Assembly (NCBI RefSeq): GCF_019431455.1
Contig: NZ_JAHYSR010000014.1
Coordinates: 1-64,000 of the forward strand
Length of the DNA stretch: 64,000 nucleotides
Direction of reading: 5' to 3'
DNA from: Paracoccus bogoriensis
GTDB taxonomy: Bacteria > Pseudomonadota > Alphaproteobacteria > Rhodobacterales > Rhodobacteraceae
Under the pieces are notes generated by a model. It was not told the DNA's origin, ran no database searches, and was given only the letters and a program-made list of their open reading frames with translations. Positions 27,064 through 36,985 of the stretch are shown here, one piece after another (position 1 is the first letter of the stretch; each line of letters starts with the position of its first letter). A program made the translations under genes and the position numbers.

Positions 27064-29427
27064 ATGGAGCATCTGGACGATTCCGACGATCTGGCGGCTA
27101 TGCCGCTGTCGCGCCGTGCCATCGCGGCGCGGCCTGCCCCCTATCTGGCGGGACTGAACGCCTCGCAACGGGCGGCGGTCGAGGCGCTGGACGGGCCGGT
27201 CCTGATGCTGGCAGGGGCGGGGACGGGCAAGACCCGCGCGCTGACCACGCGGATTGCGCATCTGCTGATGATCGGCCGCGCCCGGCCTTCGCAGGTGCTG
27301 GCCGTGACCTTTACCAACAAGGCCGCGCGCGAGATGAAGGACCGCATTGCCCGGCTTCTGGGGCAGGCGGTCGAGGGGATGCCTTGGCTTGGCACCTTTC
27401 ACAGCATCAGCGTCAAGATCCTGCGCCGCCATGCCGAACTGATCGGCAACGGGCGCGTGCATCTGAGGCCCTCGTTCACGATCCTCGATACGGACGATCA
27501 GATTCGCTTGCTGAAGCAGTTGATCGCGGCCGAGAACATCGACGAAAAGCGCTGGCCCGCCCGGCAATTGGCGCACCTGATCGACGGCTGGAAAAACCGT
27601 TGCCTGACGCCCGCCAGCCTGCCGCGCGGCGAGGGGGAGGCGTTCGATGGGCAGGGCGGCATCCTTTACGCTGCCTACCAGGAACGCCTGTTGACCCTGA
27701 ACGCCGTGGATTTCGGCGATCTGCTGATGCATTGCGTGACGCTGTTCCAGGCCCATCCCGACGTGCTGCGCCAGTGGCAGGAGCGGTTCCGCTATATCCT
27801 GGTGGACGAATATCAGGACACCAACATCGCGCAATACATGTGGCTGCGGCTGTTGGCGCAGGGCCATCGCAACATCTGCTGCGTGGGCGATGACGACCAG
27901 TCGATCTATGGCTGGCGCGGTGCCGAGGTCGGCAACATCCTGCGCTTCGAGAAGGATTTTCCGGGCGCCGAGGTGATCCGGCTGGAACAGAACTATCGCT
28001 CGACCCCGCAGATCCTGGGGGCGGCCTCGGGGCTGATCGCGGCCAACCGGGGGCGGCTTGGCAAGACGCTGTGGACCGATGCCGAACCGGGCGAGAAGGT
28101 GCGCCTGATCGGCCATTGGGACAGCGAGGCCGAGGCGCGCTGGATCGGGGACGAGATCGAGGCCTTTCAGGGCGGGCACCGCGCTGCTTTTGGTCGGGTC
28201 AGTCTGAACGACATTGCGATCCTTGTCCGCGCCAGCCACCAGATGCGGGCCTTCGAGGATCGCTTCATGACGATCGGACTGCCCTATCGTGTCATCGGCG
28301 GCCCCCGCTTCTACGAACGGCAGGAAATCCGCGACGCCATGGCCTATTTCCGGCTGGCGGTCAGCCCCGAGGACGATCTGGCCTTCGAGCGGGTGGTGAA
28401 CACGCCCAAGCGCGGGCTGGGCGACAAGGCGGTGCAGACGATCCAGCGGCTGGCGCGCGAGCACGGCCTGTCCTTGCTGGCGGCGGCGAAGCTGGCCGTG
28501 GACGAGGGGCATCTGGGCGGCAAGGGCGGTGCCAATCTGCGCGATTTCGTGGGTCTGATGGGGCGGTCGCATATGGCCGTGCGCGACGGGGCCGGCCATG
28601 TCGAACTGGCCGAGCGGATTCTGGACGAATCCGGCTATACCGCGATGTGGCAGAACGACAAGTCGCCCGATGCGCCGGGGCGTCTGGACCACCTCAAGGA
28701 ACTGGTGAAGGCGCTGGAGGAGTTCGAGAACCTTCAGGGCTTTCTGGAGCATGTCGCGCTGGTCATGGACCGCGACGAGGGCGATCAGGTCGAGCAGGTG
28801 AGCATCATGACCCTGCACGCAGCCAAGGGGCTGGAATTCCCCATTGTCTTTCTGCCGGGATGGGAGGAAGGACTGTTTCCCAACCAGCGCGCCATGGATG
28901 AGCAGGGCACCCGAGGGCTGGAGGAGGAACGGCGGCTGGCCTATGTCGGAATTACCCGAGCCGAGCGGCTTGCGACGATCAGCTTTGCGGGCAACCGGCG
29001 GATGTATGGGCAATGGCAAAGCGCGATGCCCTCGCGCTTTGTCGATGAATTGCCCCGGGACCATGTCGAGGTGCTGACGCCGCCCGGCCTCTATGGCGGC
29101 GGCTACGGCGCGGCGATGGCATCGGCGGGCGGCGCGCAGATGCATGACCGTGCGGCCAGGGCCGATGTTTACAATTCTCCAGGCTGGAAGCGGATGCAGG
29201 CCCGCGCCTCCGAACGCCAGTCGCCTGTGGGCCGCGTTCCGGTCACGATCGACGCAACGCCTGCGGCCCGTTTTTCGGTTGGCGACATGGTGGTCCATGC
29301 CCGATTTGGCGAGGGCCGGATCATGGGCATCGCCGAGGATACGCTGACCGTTCAGTTCGACGCGGGGTTGAAGAACGTCAAGGCGTCCTATGTTCAGCCC
29401 GCAGGCGGGGACGACGTGCCGTTCTGA
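27064..29427 (+). CDS. uvrD: UvrD/PcrA-type ATP-dependent DNA helicase
   Basis: The 787-residue superfamily 1 helicase has all motifs in order: motif I AGAGTGKT, Ia TFTNKAA, motif II VDEYQDTN, motif III GDDDQSIYGWRGA, motif IV EQNYRST, motif V TLHAAKGLEF and motif VI VGITRAE. The C-terminus carries the small Tudor-like UvrD/PcrA domain (VGDMVVHARFGEGRIMG). It acts in nucleotide excision repair and replication-fork maintenance. The ATG at 27064 is chosen; the frame further upstream reads through the repeat. Its end overlaps the convergent EcsC gene by 34 bp. Confidence 0.93.
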   Translation: MEHLDDSDDLAAMPLSRRAIAARPAPYLAGLNASQRAAVEALDGPVLMLAGAGTGKTRALTTRIAHLLMIGRARPSQVLAVTFTNKAAREMKDRIARLLGQAVEGMPWLGTFHSISVKILRRHAELIGNGRVHLRPSFTILDTDDQIRLLKQLIAAENIDEKRWPARQLAHLIDGWKNRCLTPASLPRGEGEAFDGQGGILYAAYQERLLTLNAVDFGDLLMHCVTLFQAHPDVLRQWQERFRYILVDEYQDTNIAQYMWLRLLAQGHRNICCVGDDDQSIYGWRGAEVGNILRFEKDFPGAEVIRLEQNYRSTPQILGAASGLIAANRGRLGKTLWTDAEPGEKVRLIGHWDSEAEARWIGDEIEAFQGGHRAAFGRVSLNDIAILVRASHQMRAFEDRFMTIGLPYRVIGGPRFYERQEIRDAMAYFRLAVSPEDDLAFERVVNTPKRGLGDKAVQTIQRLAREHGLSLLAAAKLAVDEGHLGGKGGANLRDFVGLMGRSHMAVRDGAGHVELAERILDESGYTAMWQNDKSPDAPGRLDHLKELVKALEEFENLQGFLEHVALVMDRDEGDQVEQVSIMTLHAAKGLEFPIVFLPGWEEGLFPNQRAMDEQGTRGLEEERRLAYVGITRAERLATISFAGNRRMYGQWQSAMPSRFVDELPRDHVEVLTPPGLYGGGYGAAMASAGGAQMHDRAARADVYNSPGWKRMQARASERQSPVGRVPVTIDATPAARFSVGDMVVHARFGEGRIMGIAEDTLTVQFDAGLKNVKASYVQPAGGDDVPF

Positions 29428-30236
29428 GCCTTTCGCGCCGGGTCGGTGATGCGCCTCAGACTGGCCGCCAGACCGCGCGGTTTGCTGCGGGCGCGGCGCA
29501 GGGCTGCGGCATATTCAGCGGGAATGTCCATTGTCGGGTGGTCTTTGGCCAGCCGCAGCAGACGAAAATGGACCTGCGCCACACGCTCGTAGTAGTTGAT
29601 AAAGGCGTAGTTGATCGCGGCGCCCGTCGCCGCCCCCAGGACCGGCACCGCCTGCGCCCCCAGCTTGCTTGTCAGCTTCGAGGCAAAACCGCTGGCAAAG
29701 CGCGAGATCAGCGCCGAGACCGCCTGACCGTTGGTCAGGACGCGGTTGGCAAGGAACGACTTGGCGGCGGCGTCGCCCGTCTCGCCGGGTTCGCCGTATT
29801 GAAAGACCGACAGACATTCCAGCCGCACCTGCGGGTCGGTCGTGTCGAAACCGTGCTGGCGCGCGACCTTCTGGATCGCATTGAAGATCACCGTGGTCGA
29901 GGCGATCAGGTCCGGCACGATCCCCGCCAGCCCGAACCAGCCCCCCGTCGCGCCCGAAATCACCGCCGCCGCACGGTTGGCGATCAGCGGCGCGTCGCGG
30001 ACAACGCTGATCCGCTCGGTCCGGCCCGAGAGGTCGTAAAGCTGGGTGAAGGCGCTTTCCAGCACCTTTTCCAGTGCGATGGGTGACAGGCCGAGTGCCG
30101 TGGTCGCGGCGCCTTCGGTCAGGCGGCCCACGGCCTCGACCCCGCGCATCAGCAGGCCACGGCTTTGCAATTGCAATGCGGCCAACCGGTCCAGTTCGGC
30201 TTGCAGCGGCGCCTTGGGGTCGATGGGCAGGGTCAT
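29394..30236 (-). CDS. EcsC family protein
   Basis: The 280-residue protein fits the EcsC family (GATGGWFGLAGIVPDLIAST, then QYGEPGETGDAAAKSFLANR and KLGAQAVPVLGAATGAAINYAFINYY). The two glycine/alanine-rich segments are hydrophobic and may associate with the membrane. Function is unknown in proteobacteria. It overlaps the 3' end of uvrD on the opposite strand and precedes no obvious operon partner; the CDF transporter gene lies upstream on the same strand. Confidence 0.82.
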   Translation of the reverse strand: MTLPIDPKAPLQAELDRLAALQLQSRGLLMRGVEAVGRLTEGAATTALGLSPIALEKVLESAFTQLYDLSGRTERISVVRDAPLIANRAAAVISGATGGWFGLAGIVPDLIASTTVIFNAIQKVARQHGFDTTDPQVRLECLSVFQYGEPGETGDAAAKSFLANRVLTNGQAVSALISRFASGFASKLTSKLGAQAVPVLGAATGAAINYAFINYYERVAQVHFRLLRLAKDHPTMDIPAEYAAALRRARSKPRGLAASLRRITDPARKAQNGTSSPPAG

Positions 30237-30285
30237 GGTCGCTCCTGTGCGGATGACGTTGATGTGGGAAGCCGGACCGGCGCGG

Positions 30286-31221
30286 TCAATCGGCCCATTC
30301 GGGGTCCGTGGTAAAGGCGATGGTCAGCCAGCGGTCGGGGCTTTCGCCGCCGATCGCCTCGCCGATCTCGTCGCGGATGGCGTCCCATTCCTCCAATGTG
30401 CGGGCGGGGGCTCCGGCGGGGACGATGAAGAACAACTCGATCTGACGACCCCGCCCGACACGGGCGACATAGGCGCGGTAGTCCACGAAACCGTGCCGGG
30501 CGACGGTCTCGGCGGCGACCTTGTCGATCTGCGCTTTCATCTCGGGCGGCGTGATCAGCAGGATATCGGACAGAGCGCGCCGGATGTCGGGGATCGGCAG
30601 GGGCAGCAGCACCAGACAGACCAGCGCCAGAATCGCGGGGTCCACATAGGGCGACAGCGGTTCCAGCGTCGTTCCCTGGATCAGCCAGCCGAAGACGAAA
30701 GCCGCCAGAAGCGCCCCGCTCAGCCCCGCCGACATGGTCCAGCCCTTCACATCCAACGCGACGAAGCCTGATCTGATACGCCGGTTCGCGCGCCGGTTGC
30801 GGATCGCCATGGCGATCGCCACGATCAGCACAAGCGAGGCGTAAATCATTGCCTGCCCGAAATCCAGATCGCGGCCGCCGCTCAGCAGGCTGTTCACCGC
30901 CGTCACCAGCGCATAGAGCGCCGCCCCCGTCAGCAACACGCCATTGACGCCCAGCACGATGGGTTCCAGATGCCAGAACCCCATCGTGAACCGGTGCGCC
31001 AGCCAAGCCTGCCGGCGCTCGGCCATGGTCGCGGTAATCAGCATCGACACGACCAGCGCAACCGTGGTCATGCTGGCGTCGATCAGCGAATAGATCCCGT
31101 CGAAGATGATCGAGGACGCCCCGCTGGCCAGTCCGAATCCGATCCCGATCAGGGCCAGCAGGAATGTCATGGCGATGGAAAAGCGCAGGATGCTCTGTTC
31201 GGTCGGATAGGGGCGGGTCAT
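30286..31221 (-). CDS. cation diffusion facilitator family transporter
   Basis: The 311-residue protein has about five to six membrane segments in residues 10-210 and a C-terminal cytoplasmic domain. The TM2 motif IIFDGIYSLIDASM matches the CDF metal-binding DxxxD pattern, and a second aspartate lies in FVALDVKGWTMS. It probably exports a divalent cation such as zinc, iron or manganese; the metal cannot be decided. Two ATGs are six bases apart; AAAGG abuts 31227 and is better placed for 31221. Confidence 0.83.
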   Translation of the reverse strand: MTRPYPTEQSILRFSIAMTFLLALIGIGFGLASGASSIIFDGIYSLIDASMTTVALVVSMLITATMAERRQAWLAHRFTMGFWHLEPIVLGVNGVLLTGAALYALVTAVNSLLSGGRDLDFGQAMIYASLVLIVAIAMAIRNRRANRRIRSGFVALDVKGWTMSAGLSGALLAAFVFGWLIQGTTLEPLSPYVDPAILALVCLVLLPLPIPDIRRALSDILLITPPEMKAQIDKVAAETVARHGFVDYRAYVARVGRGRQIELFFIVPAGAPARTLEEWDAIRDEIGEAIGGESPDRWLTIAFTTDPEWAD

Positions 31222-31390
31222 GGTCATCCTTTCCGGTTGCTTTGGCGCCGAACGCCTTCAGGCCGCGGGCGGTTGCCGAGGCTTCTGGCGAGGAGGCCGA
31301 GAGGTCGCATTTCGCCACGATCTGCCGCAACGCGTGTTGAGCGGGGGCGCAGCCCTGGACATTCTGCCCCAAGTCACAGCAGGAGTTGCC

Positions 31391-32659
31391 ATGCCCTCTG
31401 ACGCGCCCCGCTCCGGTCGTTATTCCGTCTTTGCCATCGCCCGCGAGGCTCTGCGTCAGCACAGCGGCTGGAAGCGCGCCTGGGCCAGCCCCGAGCCCCG
31501 GGGGCGTTACAAGGTGATCGTCATCGGTGCGGGCGGGCATGGTCTGGCAACGGCCTATTATCTTGGCCGGAATTTCGGCATCACCGATGTCGCGGTGCTG
31601 GAAAAGGGCTGGCTGGGCGGCGGCAATACAGGCCGGAACACGACGATCATCCGGTCGAATTATCTGCAAGATCCCTCGGCTGCGCTTTATGAAAAGGCGC
31701 GCAGCCTTTACGAGACACTCAGCCAGGAGCTGAACTACAACATCATGTTCAGCCCGCGCGGACTGATCATGCTGGCCCAGACGGAACACGAGGTCCGCGG
31801 CTATCGCCGGACGGTCCATGCCAACAACCTGCAGGGCGTCGCGACCGAGTGGATCGAGCCGGCGCGCGTCAAGGAGCTGGTGCCGATCATCAATCTTGAC
31901 GGCCCGCGCTACCCGGTCCTGGGGGGGCTTTACCAGGCGCGGGGCGGCACGGCGCGGCACGACGCGGTTGCCTGGGGCTACGCTCGCGCTTGCAGCGACA
32001 TGGGTATGCACATCATCCAGAATTGCGAGGTCATCGGGATCGAGACCGAGTGCGGCCAGGTCCGCGCCGTCAATACCTCGAAGGGTCGGATCGGCTGCGA
32101 GAAACTGGCCATCGTCGTGGCCGGCCATTCCAGCCAGTTGGCCGAGATGGCGGGCTTCCGCCTGCCCATCGAAAGCGTCGCGCTGCAGGCGCTGGTGTCC
32201 GAGCCCATCAAGCCCTGCATGGATGTCGTCGTGATGGCGAACACGGTTCATGGCTACATGTCGCAATCCGACAAGGGAGAGATGGTGATCGGTGGCGGCA
32301 CCGATGGCTTCAACAACTTCACGCAGCGCGGGTCATGGCACCATGTCGAGGAAACCGTCCGCGCCCTGATCGAGACCTTCCCGATGATCTCGCGGCTCAA
32401 GATGCTACGGCAATGGGGCGGGATCGTTGACATGACGGGCGACCGTTCGCCGATCCTGTCGGCCACCCCGGTGGGCGGGATCTTCGTCAATTGCGGTTGG
32501 GGCACCGGCGGGTTCAAGGCGATCCCCGGGTCGGGCTGGGCCATGGCGGAACTGATTGCCAAGGGCACGCCCGGCCCTCTGGCCGCCGAATTCGGGCTGA
32601 ACCGTTTCCGCGAGGGGCGTTTCATCGACGAATCCGTGGCCGCGGGCGTTGCGCATTGA
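31391..32659 (+). CDS. soxB: sarcosine oxidase subunit beta
   Basis: The 422-residue subunit carries the FAD site of heterotetrameric sarcosine oxidase, which oxidises sarcosine to glycine. The dinucleotide motif VIGAGGHGLATAYYL starts near residue 44, and GNTGRNTTIIRSNYL is the family block around the covalent flavin. The C-terminus has GWGTGGFKAIPGSGW. AGGAG precedes the ATG at 31391; the open frame upstream is ignored. A small unrelated gene separates it from soxD. Confidence 0.95.
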   Translation: MPSDAPRSGRYSVFAIAREALRQHSGWKRAWASPEPRGRYKVIVIGAGGHGLATAYYLGRNFGITDVAVLEKGWLGGGNTGRNTTIIRSNYLQDPSAALYEKARSLYETLSQELNYNIMFSPRGLIMLAQTEHEVRGYRRTVHANNLQGVATEWIEPARVKELVPIINLDGPRYPVLGGLYQARGGTARHDAVAWGYARACSDMGMHIIQNCEVIGIETECGQVRAVNTSKGRIGCEKLAIVVAGHSSQLAEMAGFRLPIESVALQALVSEPIKPCMDVVVMANTVHGYMSQSDKGEMVIGGGTDGFNNFTQRGSWHHVEETVRALIETFPMISRLKMLRQWGGIVDMTGDRSPILSATPVGGIFVNCGWGTGGFKAIPGSGWAMAELIAKGTPGPLAAEFGLNRFREGRFIDESVAAGVAH

Positions 32660-32764
32660 CGGGGCGCGGTGACGTGGCGGAGCCTTGCTGATGGCGTTTT
32701 TCACGGGAACTTTCAACGGCTATGCGGCCTTGATAGGTCGATCGACTGACCGAAGGGGACCATC

Positions 32765-33052
32765 ATGGCTGATCGCAACAACAACGCGCTTTATTTCATC
32801 ATTGGCGGCATTGTCGTCGTCGTTGCACTGCTGTTTTTCTTCATGTCCGGCCGCGACACTGGCACCGGGACGGTTGACACGACCTCGCCTGCAGCGACGA
32901 CGGCACCTGCGGCGGATCCGGCCGCGCCCGGCGGTGACACTGTCATCATCGACGCCTCTCCTGATGCCGCGCCCGCAGACGGCACGCCGGGCGCAGGTGT
33001 CGAGTCCGCGCCCGCAGGCGATCCTGCGGCCGCGCCCGCCCCGGCGAACTGA
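32765..33052 (+). CDS. small single-pass membrane protein within the sarcosine oxidase operon
   Basis: This 95-residue protein is not recognised. Residues about 9-27 form one membrane segment (LYFIIGGIVVVVALLFFFM), and the rest is a low-complexity Ala/Pro/Thr/Asp tail, probably periplasmic and disordered. GAAGGGG precedes the ATG. A UUCG hairpin follows it, so it may form its own transcription unit between soxB and soxD. Confidence 0.7.
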   Translation: MADRNNNALYFIIGGIVVVVALLFFFMSGRDTGTGTVDTTSPAATTAPAADPAAPGGDTVIIDASPDAAPADGTPGAGVESAPAGDPAAAPAPAN

Positions 33053-33072
33053 CGCAGCCCTGCAAGACAGAA

Positions 33073-33090
33073 GGGTGCCTTCGGGCGCCC
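33073..33090 (+). terminator. UUCG tetraloop hairpin
   Basis: GGGTGCC and GGCGCCC pair (one G-U) around a TTCG loop. No T run follows, so it may be a processing or stability hairpin rather than a terminator. Confidence 0.45.
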
Positions 33091-33178
33091 GGCCGCAACA
33101 TGCTTCCATGCGTCCCGGGTGGTTCCGCCATCCGGGCGCTTTCACATGCCTGCCCTCCAGCCGATCAAGGACGCGCCC

Positions 33179-33538
33179 ATGCTGATTCTGACCTGCCCCT
33201 ATTGCGGCGTCCAAGCCGAGGAAACCGAGCTTCATCCAGGCGGCGAAGCGCATCTGAAGCGCGTCGGCCCGGATGGCAGCGACGAGGATTTCGAGGCCTA
33301 TCTGTTCGCGCGCAAGAATCCCAAGGGCGTGCATTTCGAACGCTGGCGCCACGCCTATGGCTGCGGCAAGTGGTTTCTGGCCGCGCGCTGCACCGCCAGC
33401 CTTCAGGTCTTCGGCACCTACAAGGCCCAGAACCCCTATCCACCCGCCGAGATCGTCGATGCGATCCGCGCCCACCGCCCCGATTGGCAACCCGACTGGA
33501 CAGTCCAGCACGCCCAAGCCGAAAGCCCCGCCGAATGA
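33179..33538 (+). CDS. soxD: sarcosine oxidase subunit delta
   Basis: The 119-residue zinc-binding subunit begins MLILTCPYCG and ends its core with RHAYGCGKWFLAARC, which supplies the cysteine/histidine zinc ligands. AAGGA lies seven bases before the ATG at 33179; an ATG at 33146 has no such site. Its stop codon overlaps the soxA start as ATGA. Confidence 0.93.
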   Translation: MLILTCPYCGVQAEETELHPGGEAHLKRVGPDGSDEDFEAYLFARKNPKGVHFERWRHAYGCGKWFLAARCTASLQVFGTYKAQNPYPPAEIVDAIRAHRPDWQPDWTVQHAQAESPAE

Positions 33539-36459
33539 CCCGCACGCCTCCGTTCCGCCTGGCCCAGGGCGGCCGCCTGATCGACCGCGCCTTCCAGCTT
33601 CCGTTCCGTTTCGATGGCCGCCATCTGCGCGGGGTGGCCGGCGACACGCTGGCTTCGGCCCTGCTGGCCAACGGCCAGATGCTGATGGGCCGTTCCTTCA
33701 AGTATCACCGCCCGCGCGGCCCCATCGCCTCGGGCGCCGAGGAACCCAACGCGCTGCTGTCGCTGGGGCAGGGTGGCCGATTCGAGCCGAACCAGCGCGC
33801 GACCACGACGCCCCTTGTTGCCGGCATGGTGACACGCAGCCAGAATTGCTGGCCCAGCCTGGATAACGACCTGATGGCGGTGAATGACTGGCTGTCGCCG
33901 CTGTTTCCGGCGGGTTTCTACTACAAGACCTTCATCCATCCGCGCCCCTTCTGGAAGCACCTGTTCGAGCCGGTGATCCGGCGCAGCGCGGGGCTTGGCG
34001 CCGCCCCGACCGACGCCGATCCCGACCGTTACGAACAGGCCTATGCCTTCGCCGATCTGGTCGTCGTGGGCGGCGGCATCGCTGGCCTGACGGCCGCGCG
34101 CGATGCGGCGGCTTCCGGCCAGCGGGTGATCGTTCTGGAACAGGCCCCGCATTGGGGTGGGCGCACGCCGACCGACCATCCGGGCGGTCAGGCCGCGATC
34201 GACGCGCTGCTGGCCGACTTGTCGGGCCGCGCGAACGTCACCCTGCGGCGCAACACGATGGCCACAGGGCTTTACGACCATGGCTACCTGATCGCGCGCG
34301 AGGCCATCGCCGATCACGACCCGAATGCGGGGCTGCCGCGCCAACGCCTGTGGCGCATCCGGGCGGGCCATGTGGTCACCGCAACCGGCGCGCTGGAACG
34401 GCCGCTGTCCTTTGCCTGCAACGACGTGCCCGGCGTGATGCTGGCCAGCGCGGTGCGCGACTTCATCATCGATTACGGCGTCGCGCCGGGCCAGAGCATC
34501 CTTGTCGTCACCAACAATGACGACGCCTACCGCACCGCCCTGGCGGCCCGCGCGGCGGGCCTTGACGTGCCCGCGATCATCGACGCGCGCCCTCTGGCCG
34601 ACGGTGCCCTGCCGCAGGCGGCACGTGCGGCGGGCATCCGCGTGCTGACCGGCACCGGCATCGCCAAGGTCAAGGGCGGCAAGCATGTCGAGGCCGCCGC
34701 CCTCTGCGACCAGTCCGGCGATGGCCGCGTGCTGGAAACCATCGCCTGCGACGTGATCGCCATGTCGGGCGGCTGGTCGCCGGTCGTGCATCTGTGGTCC
34801 CATTGCGGCGGCAAGCTGCTCTGGGACGATCAGGCCGCGATGTTCCGTCCCGATCCCGACCGCCCGCCTCTGGGCGCGGACGGCAAGGGCAACGTCACCG
34901 TCACGGGCGCGGCCAATGGCGATCTGGCCTGCGCGGGCGGTCTGGAACAGCCCGAGGGCGCGACCATGCCCGTCTGGGTCATGCCCGCCCGCGCGCCCTA
35001 CAGGCTGCGCGCCAAGATGTGGCTGGATTTCCAGAACGACGTGAAGGTCAGCGATGTCGAGCTGGCCGCGCGCGAAGGCTATGCCTCGGTCGAACATACC
35101 AAGCGCTACACCACGCTGGGCATGGCGACGGATCAGGGCAAGGTCAGCAACATCAACGGTCTGGCGATCCTGTCGGCAGCGCTGGACCAGCCGATCCCGC
35201 AGACCGGCACCACGACCTTCCGCCCGCCCTATACGCCACTGACGCTTGCCACCATCGCCGCCGAGGCCAGGGGAGAGGCCTTCCAGCCCCTGCGCAAGAC
35301 CCCGATCCACGGCTGGCACGAGACCCACGGCGCCAGCTTCGAACCCGTGGGCCAGTGGCGCCGCCCCTATTGCTATCCGCAGGGCGCCGAGGATCGCCAC
35401 GCCGCCGTCAACCGTGAGATCCTGGCCGTGCGCGGCGGGGTCGGCACGCTGGACGCCTCGACGCTTGGCAAGATCCTCGTCAAGGGCCCGGATGCCGGGC
35501 GTTTCCTGGACATGCTCTACACGAACATGATGTCCACATTGCCGGTCGGCAAATGCCGCTATGGCCTGATGTGCAACGAAAACGGCTTCCTGATGGATGA
35601 CGGTGTCGTCGCGCGCCTGTCCGAGGATAGCTGGCTCTGCCACACGACCACCGGTGGGGCCGAGCGCATCCACGGCCATATGGAGGATTGGCTGCAATGC
35701 GAATGGTGGGATTGGAAGGTCTATACCGCAAACCTGACCGAGCAATTCGCCCAGATTGCGGTGGCAGGCCCCAAGGCCCGCGCGCTGCTGGAACGGCTGC
35801 CCGGCACAATCGACCTTGCCGCGCTGCCTTTCATGCATTGGGCCGAAGGTGAACTGGCCGGCATCCCCGCCTGCATCTTCCGCATCAGCTTCTCGGGGGA
35901 GCTCAGCTACGAAATCGCCGTTCCGGCCGGGCGCGGGCTTGAATTGTGGCAGATCCTGCACCGCGAAGGGCGTGATCTCGGCATCACGGCCTACGGGACC
36001 GAGGCGATGCATGTGATGCGTGCCGAAAAGGGCTTCATCATGATCGGGGACGAGACTGACGGCACCATCATCCCGCAGGATCTGGGGCTTGACTGGGCAA
36101 TCTCGAAGAAGAAGCCCGACTATATCGGCAAACGCGCGCAACAGAGGCCGCACATGACCGATGCCAACCGCTGGAAACTGGTCGGCATCGAAAGCCTGTC
36201 GAACAAGGTCATCCCCGATGGCGCCCATGCCGTGGCTCCGGGCAGGAACGCCAACGGCCAGCGCAATGTGCAGGGCCGCATCACCTCCAGCTATCATTCC
36301 CCGACGCTGGGCAAGCCGATCGCGATGGCGCTGGTCCGGCATGGGCCTTCGCGCATGGGTGAGGTGCTGGATTTCCCGATGCCTTCGGGCGATGTGATGC
36401 AGGGCCGCATCTGCGATCCGGTCTTCTATGACAAGGAAGGGAGCCGCCTGAATGGCTGA
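33535..36459 (+). CDS. soxA: sarcosine oxidase subunit alpha
   Basis: This 974-residue subunit has an N-terminal 2Fe-2S-like fold region (FDGRHLRGVAGDTLASALLA), an NAD-binding motif (VVGGGIAGLTAARDAA) near residue 180, and a C-terminal aminomethyltransferase (GcvT-like) half after about 580. That half binds tetrahydrofolate and takes the methyl group of sarcosine as methylene-THF. The true start is 33535, in the overlap with soxD; the same frame is open to 33100 without gene-like sequence. It overlaps soxG by 8 bp. Confidence 0.95.
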   Translation: MTRTPPFRLAQGGRLIDRAFQLPFRFDGRHLRGVAGDTLASALLANGQMLMGRSFKYHRPRGPIASGAEEPNALLSLGQGGRFEPNQRATTTPLVAGMVTRSQNCWPSLDNDLMAVNDWLSPLFPAGFYYKTFIHPRPFWKHLFEPVIRRSAGLGAAPTDADPDRYEQAYAFADLVVVGGGIAGLTAARDAAASGQRVIVLEQAPHWGGRTPTDHPGGQAAIDALLADLSGRANVTLRRNTMATGLYDHGYLIAREAIADHDPNAGLPRQRLWRIRAGHVVTATGALERPLSFACNDVPGVMLASAVRDFIIDYGVAPGQSILVVTNNDDAYRTALAARAAGLDVPAIIDARPLADGALPQAARAAGIRVLTGTGIAKVKGGKHVEAAALCDQSGDGRVLETIACDVIAMSGGWSPVVHLWSHCGGKLLWDDQAAMFRPDPDRPPLGADGKGNVTVTGAANGDLACAGGLEQPEGATMPVWVMPARAPYRLRAKMWLDFQNDVKVSDVELAAREGYASVEHTKRYTTLGMATDQGKVSNINGLAILSAALDQPIPQTGTTTFRPPYTPLTLATIAAEARGEAFQPLRKTPIHGWHETHGASFEPVGQWRRPYCYPQGAEDRHAAVNREILAVRGGVGTLDASTLGKILVKGPDAGRFLDMLYTNMMSTLPVGKCRYGLMCNENGFLMDDGVVARLSEDSWLCHTTTGGAERIHGHMEDWLQCEWWDWKVYTANLTEQFAQIAVAGPKARALLERLPGTIDLAALPFMHWAEGELAGIPACIFRISFSGELSYEIAVPAGRGLELWQILHREGRDLGITAYGTEAMHVMRAEKGFIMIGDETDGTIIPQDLGLDWAISKKKPDYIGKRAQQRPHMTDANRWKLVGIESLSNKVIPDGAHAVAPGRNANGQRNVQGRITSSYHSPTLGKPIAMALVRHGPSRMGEVLDFPMPSGDVMQGRICDPVFYDKEGSRLNG

Positions 36460-36970
36460 GATCCTCGCACAGGTCGCCCGTATCGAGGGGCTGGCCATGA
36501 TCACGATCCGCGCCGATCTTACCCGCGCGGGCGACGCCCTGGCCGAGGCCACGGGCCTTCCCATCCCCGGCCCGACCGGCATTACCACGGACGGTGTGCG
36601 CAGCCTGGGATGGATGTCGCCTGATGAGCTTCTGCTGATCCTGCCGCAGGCGGACAAGGCCCAGGCCATGCAAAGCCTCGACCAGGCGCTGACGGGCGAA
36701 CATGCGCTGGTGGCGGACATGTCGGATGCCCGTGCGGTTTTCGATGTCACCGGCCCCCGTGCCGATGACGTGATCGCCAAGCTGGCCCCCGTCGATCTGC
36801 CCCGCCTTGCGCCCGGCACGCTGCGCCGCAGCCGCGCCGCGCAGACGGCCGCCGCCTTCTGGCGCATCCCCGGCGGACTCAGGGTGATCGGCTTCCGCTC
36901 CACGGCCGATTACCTCGGCCTCATCCTCTCCGAGGCGGCGCGACCCGGCACCGGCCTTGCACCCCGCTAG
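36452..36970 (+). CDS. soxG: sarcosine oxidase subunit gamma
   Basis: The 172-residue subunit fits the SoxG family (ITTDGVRSLGWMSPDELLLILP and DVTGPRADDVIAKLAPVDL), a shortened aminomethyltransferase-like fold. It completes the four-subunit enzyme with soxB, soxD and soxA, and is translationally coupled to soxA through an 8-bp overlap. Confidence 0.92.
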   Translation: MAEILAQVARIEGLAMITIRADLTRAGDALAEATGLPIPGPTGITTDGVRSLGWMSPDELLLILPQADKAQAMQSLDQALTGEHALVADMSDARAVFDVTGPRADDVIAKLAPVDLPRLAPGTLRRSRAAQTAAAFWRIPGGLRVIGFRSTADYLGLILSEAARPGTGLAPR

Positions 36971-36985
36971 GATGTGCCTTGGATC

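Noticed and set aside
33436-36903. Very long open frame on the minus strand opposite soxA and soxG.
   Set aside because: It is antisense to well-supported genes and reads as Arg/His/Gly/Gln-rich sequence typical of GC-driven shadow frames.
31391-36970. soxB/D/A/G as thiosulfate oxidation genes.
   Set aside because: The products are sarcosine oxidase subunits by motif and size; the shared gene names are coincidental.
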